Shown one piece after another: positions 49,507-58,368 of a DNA stretch of 64,000 nt (position 1 is its first letter; each line of letters starts with the position of its first letter). This stretch comes from Nocardia albiluteola (GTDB lineage Bacteria > Actinomycetota > Actinomycetes > Mycobacteriales > Mycobacteriaceae). The notes below the pieces were generated by a model. The model searched no databases and was not told the origin of the DNA. It worked only from the letters and a program-made list of their open reading frames with translations. The position numbers and the translations under genes are program-made. The stretch spans positions 1 to 64,000 of the forward strand of contig NZ_JAHKNI010000005.1 of assembly GCF_018860155.1 (NCBI RefSeq), written 5' to 3'.

Positions 49507-49806
49507 GTGAGTGATGCCGACTCCAACAGTCGTTTCCTTCGGCTGACGGAGGATGTTCCAGCGCCGCCCACGCTGGCCAACCTCACCCGCAAGTATGGCG
49601 TCAGCGGTAGCGATGACATGGAAATAGAATTGTTCGATGGCTTCGGCATGAAGCAGCGGGTTTCTCTCGCGCCTTTCGCGGAGTTGGACCCTGACACATA
49701 CATCAAAATAATGTTCCTCAGCGCGCCCGCCGAGCGGGAATTCCCCGAACTTGAGCCTGGCGCAGTCCTGCTCAAGGAGTATTTGGTCGCTGGTCCGGAC
49801 GAGTAA
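49507..49806 (+). CDS. Small hypothetical protein
   Basis: Frame of 99 codons starting GTG (MSDADSNSRFLRLTEDVPAP). The product is acidic, without signal peptide or membrane segment, and ends KEYLVAGPDE. It has a regular third-position GC bias. No family was recognised and the ribosome site is weak. Confidence 0.45.
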   Translation: MSDADSNSRFLRLTEDVPAPPTLANLTRKYGVSGSDDMEIELFDGFGMKQRVSLAPFAELDPDTYIKIMFLSAPAEREFPELEPGAVLLKEYLVAGPDE

Positions 49807-50081
49807 ACCGCGCGGCATGCTGTCGGCGTCAGTGGCGGTTCGGCTCTCCCATCCTGGTTCTGCACCGGGGTGTCCCGCCCGGGAGCGCAGCGGTAGGGCG
49901 GGCGCACCGGGCGGCGCGCGCAGCGCGCCGCTCTTGATTCTGTAGAGAGAAATTGGGCAAGTCATTTTTTGGGGCTACCGTTTCTCTTTTTCTTCTTCTC
50001 TTTCGGGGGATACAATCTTCCTGTCTGCTACATGAGTCATCGAGACTGTGGCGCCGCAGCTTTCGCGAGATTGACTGGTGA
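49807..50081. other. Low-complexity gap before a truncated regulator
   Basis: Contains a T/C-rich tract, TTTCTCTTTTTCTTCTTCTC, at about 49981-50000, unlike its surroundings in base composition. No gene is seen. The N-terminal HTH coding part of the following regulator should lie here but is not readable in any one frame. Confidence 0.5.
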
Positions 50082-50735
50082 TACCGCGTCGCGAAACTAC
50101 TCGGCGAAACCGAAGAGTCGCTGTGGCCCACCGCACGGCCGGACATTCAAGCCGGGGCGCCGGCCACGGCGGAGGTCTTGGGAGCTTTTGCACATCGGTC
50201 GGAGATACCTAACGATCTGTGGGTTTCATTGGTGCACAAGGCAACCGAACGCATCGACATCATGGGCTACGCATACCCGTTCGTGTTCGAGTTGCTGCCC
50301 AACGCCTCGGAGATGATCGCGGCCAAGTGCCGCGCCGGGTGTGCAGTACGACTAGGGTTCGCCGATCCGGACTGCGATCACGTCACGGAACGAGACACAC
50401 TGGAACAAATGGGTGGAACCCTGCCAGGGCGGATACGCAACGCGTTGTCGATGCTGGGTCCGCTGGCCGACACCCCAGGATGCGTGATCGGCCTCCACGC
50501 CACGCACTTGTACAACTCGGTGTTCAGGTTCGATGATCAGATGATCGTCACCCCGTACTTGTTCCGCGCCCGGGGATACCAGCACACAGCGTTGCACCTG
50601 CGAAAAGTGTCCCCATACGGGATATTCGAATCGTTTGCAGACCAGTTCGAGCAGATATGGGGAACGGTCACCTCGTACGAGAGCTCGAAGGGGTCTACCT
50701 CGAGACAAGGAACTGCTGATGAGCTCTCGGCGTGA
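50082..50735 (+). pseudogene. 5'-truncated regulator with DUF5919 effector domain
   Basis: The open frame after a TGA at 50079 reads VAKLLGETEESLWP, the end of the HTH region in XRE-DUF5919 regulators, then the DUF5919 domain (AEVLGAFAHRSEIPNDLWVS, RIDIMGYAYPFVFELLPNA, VRLGFADPDCDHV, MIVTPYLFRARGYQH). The preceding about 50 HTH residues are missing, and no ATG or GTG start exists in frame; a TTG at 50178 would give only the effector part. It probably is a remnant. Its 3' end overlaps the NUDIX gene by 17 bases, the usual partner of this regulator type. Confidence 0.65.
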
Positions 50736-51192
50736 CTACTACAGAGATCCGGCAGCACCGATGCCCAACTCGCTCAAGCCGGGAGCCTCGGCGCTGGTTG
50801 TCGACGATTCCGGCCGCGTGCTCATGCAACGGCGTGGCGATTCGGGGAACTGGTCGTTGCCCGGCGGAATCATGGAAGTCGGAGAAACTCTCGAAGAGTG
50901 TGCTGTCCGCGAGACGAAAGAGGAAACCGGGCTCGATATCGAGATAACCGGACTGCTCGGCATCTACACCGATCCGGAACATGTCATCGAATATTCCGAT
51001 GGAGAGGTCCGGCAAGAGTTCGCGATCGTCTACTACGGCCGGGCGACGGGCGGAACGATTGAGGTATCACACGAATCCACATCGGTGAGGTTTCTGAGCT
51101 CGGCGGAACTCGAATCCGTCCCAGTGCATCCGACCGTGAGGCTCCGGCTACGACACCACGCCGAATACCACGGCACTCCGTACCTTGGGTAA
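50719..51192 (+). CDS. NUDIX hydrolase
   Basis: NUDIX enzyme of 157 residues that cleaves a nucleoside diphosphate linked to another moiety. The NUDIX box GGIMEVGETLEECAVRETKE then ETGL is complete (Gx5Ex7REUxEExGU). YTDPEHVIEYSDGEVRQEF is typical of the subgroup linked to DUF5919 regulators. AAGGA eight bases before the ATG. It overlaps the truncated regulator upstream and may once have been controlled by it. Confidence 0.9.
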   Translation: MSSRRDYYRDPAAPMPNSLKPGASALVVDDSGRVLMQRRGDSGNWSLPGGIMEVGETLEECAVRETKEETGLDIEITGLLGIYTDPEHVIEYSDGEVRQEFAIVYYGRATGGTIEVSHESTSVRFLSSAELESVPVHPTVRLRLRHHAEYHGTPYLG

Positions 51193-51383
51193 GGAGCCAC
51201 TGCCTCGCCTCGATCCGCGGCGGTTCCCAGTACAGGTCGGCAGCCAGTGCGGTGAGAACGTGGCGATTCTGGTTGAGCGCCCGCCGCGCGAGTAGCGTGC
51301 ACGATGCACACAATTGCCGTCAGTGCTGAAGGCGCCCGGGTGCGTATCGGCTTCGTGCCGATCGGGTGTGGGAGGCTGGGGGC

Positions 51384-53453
51384 ATGAACCGCCTCAGCAG
51401 CGCGACATCGCCTTATCTGCGCCAGCACGCCGACAACCCGGTCGACTGGCGTGAGTGGGATGCCGAGGCGCTGGCGGAGGCGGCGGCGCGGGACGTGCCG
51501 ATCCTGCTGTCGGTGGGATATGCGAGTTGCCATTGGTGTCACGTGATGGCACACGAGTCCTTCGAGGACGAGGCGGTCGCGGCGGTGATGAACGCCGATT
51601 TCGTGTGCGTGAAGGTGGATCGGGAGGAGCGGCCCGATATCGACGCGATCTATATGTCGGCGACGGTCGCGATGACGGGGCAGGGCGGGTGGCCGATGAC
51701 CTGTTTCCTCACTCCCGCGGGCGAGCCGTTCTACTGCGGTACCTATTATCCGCGGACGCCGCGAGGTGGGATGCCCTCGTTCACGCAGCTGCTTGCCGCC
51801 GTGGCCGATACCTGGCGCACGCGTCGCGCCGATGTGGATCAGGCGGCGGAGCAGGTGGCAGCGGCGCTGCGGGAGCAGTACGCCGGTCTGCCGGACAGCG
51901 GGCAGGCGGTGGGGCCGGATCTGCTCGACCACGCGGTCGCCGTGGTGCTGCGCGATGTGGATCCCCGGCATGCGGGATTCGGTGGGGCGCCGAAGTTTCC
52001 GCCGTCGGCGCTGTTGGAGGGGCTGCTGCGGCACGTCGAGCGCACGGGGGACGACGTCGCGCGGCAGGCGGTCGTGGACACGGCGGTCGCGATGGCCCGC
52101 GGGGGCATCTACGACCAGCTGCGGGGCGGATTCGCCCGCTATTCGGTCGATGCGGGTTGGGTGGTACCGCATTTCGAGAAGATGCTGTACGACAACGCCC
52201 AATTGCTGCGCGTCTATGCGCATCTGGCGCGCAGCGGATCCGATGACGCCACCGCCGAGCCTCTTCCGCTGCGCGTAATGGCGGAGACCGCCCAGTTCAT
52301 CATCGACGACCTGGGTACCGCAGAGGGCGGCTTCGCCTCGGCGCTGGACGCGGACACGCACATCGATCCGGACGGCCCCGGCGTCGAGGGCGCGACCTAC
52401 GTCTGGACGCCGGAGCAGTTCACCGAGGTCCTCGGTCCGGACGACGGCGCCTGGGCAGCAACGGTTTTCGGGGTGACCGCCGAGGGCAACTTCGAACACG
52501 GCGCCTCGGTGCTCACGCTGCCGGGCGCCGGCCTGTCCGGTCCGCCCGAACCCGAACGCTTCGAGCGGGTGCGGAATTTGTTGCGGCAGGCCAGGGCCGA
52601 GCGCCCACAGCCCGCGCGCGACGACAAGGTGGTCACCGCCTGGAACGGCATGGCGATTACCGCCCTGGCCGAGGCCGGTGCCGCACACGGCCGCGCCGAG
52701 TGGGTCGCCGCGGCGGCTCGGTGCGCACGAATGCTGTTGTCGCAGCACGTAATCGATGGTCGCCTGCGTCGCGCCTCACTCGGCGGTGTCGCCGGCGCGG
52801 CCCCCGGCGTGCTCGAGGATTACGCTTGGCTGAGCACCGGCCTGCTGGCCCTGCATCAGGCGACCGGCGACCTCGACTGGCTCGAACACGCCCAGCGCCT
52901 GCTGGACATCGCGATCACCCATTTCGACGACCCGGCCGCGCCGGGCAGCTGGTTCGACACCGCCGCCGATGCCGAATCGCTGATCTCGCGACCGCGCGAC
53001 CCGCTCGATGGCGCCACCCCGTCCGGCGCGTCCGCCTTCGCCGAGGCCCTGCTGACGGCCTCCGCGCTGAGCCGCCCGGACCCCGCGATCCGCTACCGCG
53101 AACTGGCCGACGCCACCCTGTCCCGCAGCGCGGTCGTGCTGGCCCGCGCACCCCGCTCGGGCGGTCACTGGCTCACCGTCGCCGAAGCGGCCGCGGCGGG
53201 ACCGTTGCAGATCGCGGTCTCCCTGCCCGAGGATTCCGTGACAGACGAATTGGTCACCGCCGCACGCAGATATGCCCCCGGCGGCGCGGTAGTCGTTGCG
53301 GGCCCGCCGAATTCGGCTCCGCTGCTGGCCGATCGTCCGCCCGTGCGCGGCGTCGCGGCCGCCTACGTCTGCCGCGGCTCGGTCTGCGACCTTCCGGTCA
53401 CCCACGCAACCGATCTGCACGCCGCCCTCGGAATCAGCGCCACCCGCGACTAA
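51384..53453 (+). CDS. Thioredoxin-domain protein, DUF255 (YyaL/spermatogenesis-associated 20-like)
   Basis: Large protein of 689 residues. N-terminal DUF255 thioredoxin fold: SPYLRQHADNPVDWREWDAE, SVGYASCHWCHVMAHESFED with the CHWC active site and GQGGWPMTCFLTPAGEPFY. The rest is an alpha/alpha-barrel of the six-hairpin glycosidase type (YDQLRGGFARYSVDAGWVVP, HFEKMLYDNAQLLRVYAHLA, DDKVVTAWNGMAITALAEAG). The biochemical function of the family remains unclear. GGAGG precedes the ATG at 51384. Confidence 0.9.
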   Translation: MNRLSSATSPYLRQHADNPVDWREWDAEALAEAAARDVPILLSVGYASCHWCHVMAHESFEDEAVAAVMNADFVCVKVDREERPDIDAIYMSATVAMTGQGGWPMTCFLTPAGEPFYCGTYYPRTPRGGMPSFTQLLAAVADTWRTRRADVDQAAEQVAAALREQYAGLPDSGQAVGPDLLDHAVAVVLRDVDPRHAGFGGAPKFPPSALLEGLLRHVERTGDDVARQAVVDTAVAMARGGIYDQLRGGFARYSVDAGWVVPHFEKMLYDNAQLLRVYAHLARSGSDDATAEPLPLRVMAETAQFIIDDLGTAEGGFASALDADTHIDPDGPGVEGATYVWTPEQFTEVLGPDDGAWAATVFGVTAEGNFEHGASVLTLPGAGLSGPPEPERFERVRNLLRQARAERPQPARDDKVVTAWNGMAITALAEAGAAHGRAEWVAAAARCARMLLSQHVIDGRLRRASLGGVAGAAPGVLEDYAWLSTGLLALHQATGDLDWLEHAQRLLDIAITHFDDPAAPGSWFDTAADAESLISRPRDPLDGATPSGASAFAEALLTASALSRPDPAIRYRELADATLSRSAVVLARAPRSGGHWLTVAEAAAAGPLQIAVSLPEDSVTDELVTAARRYAPGGAVVVAGPPNSAPLLADRPPVRGVAAAYVCRGSVCDLPVTHATDLHAALGISATRD

Positions 53454-53459
53454 TGACCC

Positions 53460-53626
53460 GCTGGAAGTAGCGCCGCCCGCGGTTGGTGACTTGCTGGAGG
53501 TAGCGCCGCCCCGCGGTTGGTGACTCGCGGCAGGCAGCGCCGCCCGGCGGCTGGTGAGTTGCTGGAGGTAGCGCCGCACGCGGCTGGTGGCTCGCTGGAA
53601 GCAGCACCACTCCTAGCGGGTGACGC
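53460..53626. repeat. Five-copy 33-34-bp tandem repeat after the DUF255 gene
   Basis: Units start at 53460, 53493, 53527, 53561 and 53594. The core is GCTGGAGGTAGCGCCGCC and then CGGTTGGTGACT, with increasing divergence to the right. It begins 7 bases after the stop codon. It is not derived from the gene's own end. No spacers, so it is not a CRISPR array. Confidence 0.85.
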
Positions 53627-54291
53627 GCTTGCGGAAATGCTCGACGCGCACCACGTTCGACGCGCCTGTGTAATTGGTAGCGCGCAGCCAAGCCCGCGTC
53701 GGCCGGTACCGGCAGGGCTGCAGCCGCGAAACCGCATCGGCGGGTCCATCCGCCGAGCGCGGGAAGTTCCGGCCGCTCGAGAAGGTGGGTGAGGCGCAAC
53801 CGCCGGCCCTCCGCACTGGATCCCGCTGGTTGGGAGTCTCGCAGCCCGATTCCACTGGCGCGGTCGAAGGGACCGGACGGCGCCGAGGAGCCGCCGTACA
53901 GCCGCGCGTCGCATTACTGACCGCGGCGTCGGATGTGATCCTCGGGCCGAGGAGGAACGACCGCGACCCGTGGCCGTGCGGGCAGGCGTGTCCTGCCGGT
54001 GGTGAGCAGCGGTGGATCCGAAGTACCGGGCAGTTCCGGCTGGCGTCCATGAGACAAAGAGAGCGGTAACGAACGACGGTCGACCGGCGAACGCCCGCCC
54101 GCATCGCCGAAATATTGCCCGCTCACCCACGGTTCTCGAGAACTCCCTGGCAGCGGCAGTTAATAGCGAAACCGTATGGCCGAGGCCCCGCTAGGCTGGC
54201 GGGGCTTGCCTACCGCGACAGCTCCCGGGACTATGGCCTGGGCGGCGGTGTCCGCCAGGCCTTCGATCAGCCGCTTATCCAGGGAGTTCAC
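53627..54291. other. 665-bp region without a recognisable gene
   Basis: Contains short hairpins, TCGGCGG-GTCCAT-CCGCCGA at 53737-53756 and GCCCCGC-TAGGCTG-GCGGGGC at 54185-54205, the latter in the likely leader of the LGFP protein gene. Open frames lack ribosome sites and family motifs. It probably contains the LGFP gene promoter and decayed sequence. Confidence 0.5.
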
Positions 54292-54897
54292 GTGAGGTTG
54301 CCAAGTCGTTGGAACCGTGTTTCCGCCCGGTCCGGGCGTGGCGCACTGGCGCTCGCCGCCGGTGTCGCCGTGGTGGCGTTGACCACCGTGAGCGGCGCGG
54401 GACCGGCCGCGGCCGAGCACATCGGCGCCTTCGACGTCGGCGGCGCGATCGACAAGGCCTACGTCCGCGGCGGCGGCCAGGCCTTCTTCGGCAACCCGAC
54501 CACTCCCGAGTCGGCGGCTCAGGGCGGCAAGTTCCAGGTGTTCGAGCGCGGCTGCTCGATCTACTGGTCCGTCGGCACCGACGCGCACGACGTCTGCGGC
54601 CTGATTCGCGACAAGTACGCATCGCTGGGCTGGGAGAAGAGCCCGCTGGGCTTCCCGGTGTCGGACGAATCCCCGGCCGGTACCGACGGCCAGGGCCGCT
54701 ACAACCTGTTCCCGGGCGGGGTCATCTACTGGTCCCAGGAGACCGGCGCGCACGCGGTGTGGGGCAACATCGCGGGCGTCTGGCAGGGCAACGGCGCGGA
54801 GAAGGGCCACTACGGCTACCCGACCAGCGACGAATACGACTATGAGAACGGCAAGGCCCAGGACTTCCAGGGCGGCAGCATCACCTGGCACCCGTGA
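54292..54897 (+). CDS. Secreted LGFP-repeat protein
   Basis: Exported protein of 201 residues. Signal peptide through about residue 42 (VSGAGPAAA). LGFP repeats follow: GQAFFGNPTTPE, LGWEKSPLGFPVSDE, the linking GRYNLFPGGVIYWSQETGAH, and AEKGHYGYPTSDEYDY. LGFP units are found in corynebacterial envelope proteins such as mycolyltransferase PS1 and are thought to anchor to or shape the cell wall. AGGGAG six bases before the GTG start. It is not near other cell wall genes. Confidence 0.85.
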   Translation: MRLPSRWNRVSARSGRGALALAAGVAVVALTTVSGAGPAAAEHIGAFDVGGAIDKAYVRGGGQAFFGNPTTPESAAQGGKFQVFERGCSIYWSVGTDAHDVCGLIRDKYASLGWEKSPLGFPVSDESPAGTDGQGRYNLFPGGVIYWSQETGAHAVWGNIAGVWQGNGAEKGHYGYPTSDEYDYENGKAQDFQGGSITWHP

Positions 54898-55099
54898 TAC
54901 GTCGACCCGGTGTGCGCTGGCCGGGGCAGACCTTGATCCGTCTGCGCGTCAGTGGATTCCGGTCGGCAGCACGCTGGTGTGACGGCGATCTGGTCCAGTC
55001 CTGAGAGGCGCAGGACGGGCTGACCGGGCGCCGGATCGGCATGTGCGTCAGTGCATCCGGCCATTGTGCCGGAACGACAGCCCGGCGCCGACTCGCGCA

Positions 55100-56702
55100 T
55101 CAGGTCCGTGAGGTGACCTCGGAGGTCGAATCGGGCTGCCCGGCAGGGACTTCCGAGACCGGCGCGATATCGGTCCAGCAGTCCGTAGGATCCGTGCGCC
55201 CGCGCAGCGCGATCGTCTCGTAGTGCTCCCAGCCGGTGCTCTCGTTGCCCGAGGCCGCCTCGATCACCGCCTGGCTCACCAGGATTCGCCGCGACACGTG
55301 CTTGGCCTCGGTGGTCAGCCGGGACGCCTCGTTGACCGCGTCGCCGATCACGGTGAACTCCAGCCGGGTGTCGGTGCCGACGTCCCCGGCGAAGACCGAG
55401 CCCCGCGCGACCCCGATGCCGATATCGAGTTCACCGCCCGCGGCCACCTCGTCGCGGATGCGGCGGGCCGCGCGCAGGGCGGGAGTCGCGTTGTCGCGCA
55501 GGGCGATCGGCGCACCGAAGATGCACAGCGCGGCATCGCCCTCGAACTTGTTCACCAGCCCGCCGTTGTCCTCCGTCGCCGACACCACGATCGACAGCAG
55601 CCGGTTCAGCTTGGCCACGAACTCGCGCGGCGCCAGGCCCATGGACATTCCCACCGACCCGATGACGTCGACGAACAGCGCCGTCACCACCCGCACATCG
55701 CCGGTCAGATCCACCCCACCCGCCAGCGCCCGTTCGGCCACCTCGGCACCTACGTGGCGGCCGAACACCTCGCGCATCCGCTCGCGCTCGGACAGGTTCT
55801 CCGCCAGCTCGTTCACCGAATGCTCGAGCCGCCCGATCTCACTCGCGCTGCCGACCGGTACCCGCACCGCGAGGTCGCCATGCGCGATGCGGTCCAGGGC
55901 GCGGCGCAGCACCAGCAGCGGCGCGGCGACCGCGCGGGCCAGCGCGGCGGTGGCGATGGCGCCGACGCCCAGGCCCACCAGCGACATGTACACCGCGGTC
56001 CAGATCCGGTCGTCGGCGTGGGCGACCGGATCGGCGAGCACCGTGATCAGCATCAACAGCGGCATCGCCCCGGACACGATCCACGACACCACGACCCGGT
56101 TGAGCACCGTGGAACTCCAGTGCATGGTGCCGCCGAGCACCGAGGCGACGGTCGGTATCGCCGGGCGCACCAGCCGATCCACGATGAGCAGGGTGAATCC
56201 GGCCGATTCGAAGGCACCCAGCGCGAACATCGCCGCGACCACCGCGATCGCCCGCGACGGCACGACGTTCGCGAAGATCACCGTGGCGATGACGACGCCG
56301 GGCAGCCAGATGGCCAGCGCTCGCAGCGTGATCGCCAACGGCAGGTTCAGCAGCCGCCGCGCCTCCGCCTCGGTGGGTTTGCGTCCGGCATCGAGCCAGC
56401 CGAAGTAATGCGACCGGTCGCGCACGGCCAGCCAGATGCCGGCCACCGCCCCGATCGTTGGATAGATCGCGGTGCGTCCCATCGCGGTGATCCACTCCGG
56501 TCCGAGCCGGCCCAGAAAGCCGCTGAGCCACAGCTCGGTGACGATGACCGCGAGCCCGCCGAGGTTGGAGACCATCACGATGAGCGACAGTCCCCACCGG
56601 ACCCGAAGCGCCCAGAGGATCAGCCGGTTCATCGCGGCGTCGGCAGGCGAGGGCCGCGCATGCCGGGGCGGATCGGTTCGAAGAGCACGAACGAGCAGCA
56701 TA
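55100..56702 (-). CDS. Membrane-bound class III adenylate cyclase with HAMP domain
   Basis: About 534 residues. Six predicted helices (ILWALRVRWGLSLIVMVSNL to MSLVGLGVGAIATAALARAV) lead into a HAMP domain (LLVLRRALDRIAHGDLAVRV) and a catalytic domain: VTALFVDVIGSVGMSMGLAP with metal-binding Asp, NKFEGDAALCIFGAP and FTVIGDAVNEASRLTTEAK. The layout is that of mycobacterial Rv1318c/Rv3645-type cyclases, which make cAMP in response to lipids. The start is uncertain: ATG at 56702, ATG at 56632 or a TTG at 56764 overlapping the hlyIII stop. It may be translated with hlyIII. Confidence 0.85.
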
Positions 56703-56753
56703 GAACGTGGGCCGCGGGCTTCTGCCGTTTCGCGGTGATCGTTTCCGCCAGGA

Positions 56754-57455
56754 TTACCGGACAACCACCAGCCACACCGCGAGGTAATGGCACAGCGCCG
56801 CGAGAACCGTTGCGGCGTGGAAGAATTCGTGATGTCCGAAGACCGCGGGCCAGGGATTGGGCCATTTGGTGGCGTAGAGGATCGCGCCGCCGCTGTAGGC
56901 CAGCCCGCCGATGAGCAACAGCACCATCGGGGCCACGCCGACGTTGTGCGTCATCGCCGCCGCGACCGGCACGATCGCCCAGCCCAGCACCAGATAGAGC
57001 GGGACGCCGACCCAGCGCGGGGCGCGCGGCCACAGCAGCTTCAGCGCGACCCCGGCCAGCGCCCCGGCCCACACCACGATCAGCAGCGTCGTCCCGGTGT
57101 GGCGCGGCAGCCCCAGCAGCGCGAACGGCGTGTAGGTGCCGGCGATGAACAGGAAGATCATCGAGTGATCCGCCCGCTTCATATGGGTGCGGGCCCGCAC
57201 GCTCGGCCACGTCACCCGGTGATAGGTGGCGCTGACGCCGAAGACGCCGCAGACGGTCAGGCCGTAGACGAGCGTCGACCAGCCCGCGGTCGCGGACACC
57301 CGGGCGGCGACCGCGACCAGCACGACGACCGCGATCGCGGAGACGCCGACGGCCCAGGTGTGTATCCAGCCGCGCATCCGGGGCTTGAGCGGGACGCTCG
57401 CCGCCTGTTCCAGAGCCGCCGGTACGGCGTCGGTGGGCATGACCGAGTCGGACAT
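56754..57455 (-). CDS. HlyIII / PAQR-family membrane protein
   Basis: Seven-helix membrane protein of 233 residues. PAQR motifs: SATYHRVTW, MKRADHSMIFLFIAGTYTPF and FGHHEFFHAATVLAALCHYL, whose histidines hold a zinc ion. Bacterial members include haemolysin III; the physiological role is uncertain, possibly lipid amide or ester hydrolysis. A strong GGAGG site precedes the ATG. In mycobacteria a homologue (Rv1085c) also sits beside the short-chain Z-prenyl synthase, as here. Confidence 0.9.
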   Translation of the reverse strand: MSDSVMPTDAVPAALEQAASVPLKPRMRGWIHTWAVGVSAIAVVVLVAVAARVSATAGWSTLVYGLTVCGVFGVSATYHRVTWPSVRARTHMKRADHSMIFLFIAGTYTPFALLGLPRHTGTTLLIVVWAGALAGVALKLLWPRAPRWVGVPLYLVLGWAIVPVAAAMTHNVGVAPMVLLLIGGLAYSGGAILYATKWPNPWPAVFGHHEFFHAATVLAALCHYLAVWLVVVR

Positions 57456-57470
57456 AAGTTACCTCCTGAG

Positions 57471-57492
57471 TAACCTACGGTACCGTAGGTTA
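57471..57492. promoter_or_regulatory. Perfect 22-bp palindrome between hlyIII and the prenyl synthase
   Basis: TAACCTACGGT followed directly by its reverse complement ACCGTAGGTTA, 16 bases upstream of the hlyIII start and 97 bases before the prenyl synthase start. No regulator gene is close, so a distant factor must bind. Length and symmetry suggest a TetR-type operator. Confidence 0.75.
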
Positions 57493-57588
57493 GGGCTGTG
57501 GTTACTGTACCGGTGCCGACACCTCCGCGCCGGGTGGCCACAGAGCGAATACCCACCCCGCACCGCCCGGGGCGTAGGGTTGGCAGCC

Positions 57589-58368
57589 GTGAGGCTTGCA
57601 AGTCAGGTGCGTGAGCTGCCGTACCGCATCTACGAGGCGCGGCTGTCCAGACAACTCGCGGGCAGGCAGCATCCGCGCCACGTCGCGGTCGTCTGCGACG
57701 GGAACCGCCGATGGGCCCGGGAGAACGGCTTCACCGATGTCAGCCACGGGCACCGGGTCGGCGCGCTGAAGATCGCCGAGCTGGTCGGCTGGTGCGAGGC
57801 CGTGGACATCGAGATGGTGACGGTCTACCTGCTGTCCACGGAGAACCTCAACCGCGATCCCGAGGAGCTCGAGACGCTGTTCGAGGTGATCACGGACGTC
57901 GTGGAGGAGCTCTCGGCGCCCGACAAGAACTGGGGCGTGCGAATTGTCGGCTCCCTCGATGGCCTGCCCGAGGACGTCGCGCGCCGCCTGCGCAAGGCCG
58001 CCGACGAGAGCCACGGCCGCGGGGGCGTGCACGTGAACGTCGCCATCGGTTACGGCGGTCGTCAGGAGATCGCCGACGCGGTGCGCTCGCTGGTCCGGCA
58101 GGAGATCGTGGCGGGGGAGACGGGCGAGGATCTGGTCCAGTCGATCACCGTCAATGCCATCGGCCAGCATCTCTACACCTCGGGACAGCCGGATCCGGAT
58201 CTGGTCATCCGCACGTCCGGTGAGCAGCGGTTGTCCGGATTCCTGCTCTGGCAGAGCGCGTATTCGGAGATCTGGTTCACCGAGGCGTACTGGCCCGAAT
58301 TCCGCCGGGTCGACTTCCTGCGCGCGCTGCGCGACTACGCCGCCCGGCATCGGCGTTACGGGGCCTGA
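57589..58368 (+). CDS. Short-chain Z-prenyl diphosphate synthase (UppS family, Rv1086-like)
   Basis: cis-prenyltransferase of 259 residues. It has HVAVVCDGNRRWARENGF with the catalytic Asp, GHRVGALKIAELVGWCEAVD, VYLLSTENLNRDPEE and VIRTSGEQRLSGFLLWQSAY, with terminal EIWFTEAYWPEFRRVDFL. Length and the partner gene hlyIII match mycobacterial Rv1086, the omega,E,Z-farnesyl diphosphate synthase that feeds decaprenyl phosphate synthesis. The product chain length here is inferred by that context. GTG start. Its last 13 bases overlap the convergent deaminase gene. Confidence 0.9.
   Translation: MRLASQVRELPYRIYEARLSRQLAGRQHPRHVAVVCDGNRRWARENGFTDVSHGHRVGALKIAELVGWCEAVDIEMVTVYLLSTENLNRDPEELETLFEVITDVVEELSAPDKNWGVRIVGSLDGLPEDVARRLRKAADESHGRGGVHVNVAIGYGGRQEIADAVRSLVRQEIVAGETGEDLVQSITVNAIGQHLYTSGQPDPDLVIRTSGEQRLSGFLLWQSAYSEIWFTEAYWPEFRRVDFLRALRDYAARHRRYGA

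Noticed and set aside
53460-53626. CRISPR array
   Set aside because: The 33-34-bp units are directly adjacent with no unique spacers, and no cas genes are present.
53450-54130. Minus-strand frame covering the repeat and gap after DUF255
   Set aside because: Its translation is repetitive and Arg/Ala-rich, with no start signal; it simply reads through the tandem repeat.
55223-56914. 563-codon plus-strand frame opposite the adenylate cyclase
   Set aside because: Antisense shadow; low complexity His/Arg/Gln-rich translation. The cyclase motifs lie on the minus strand.
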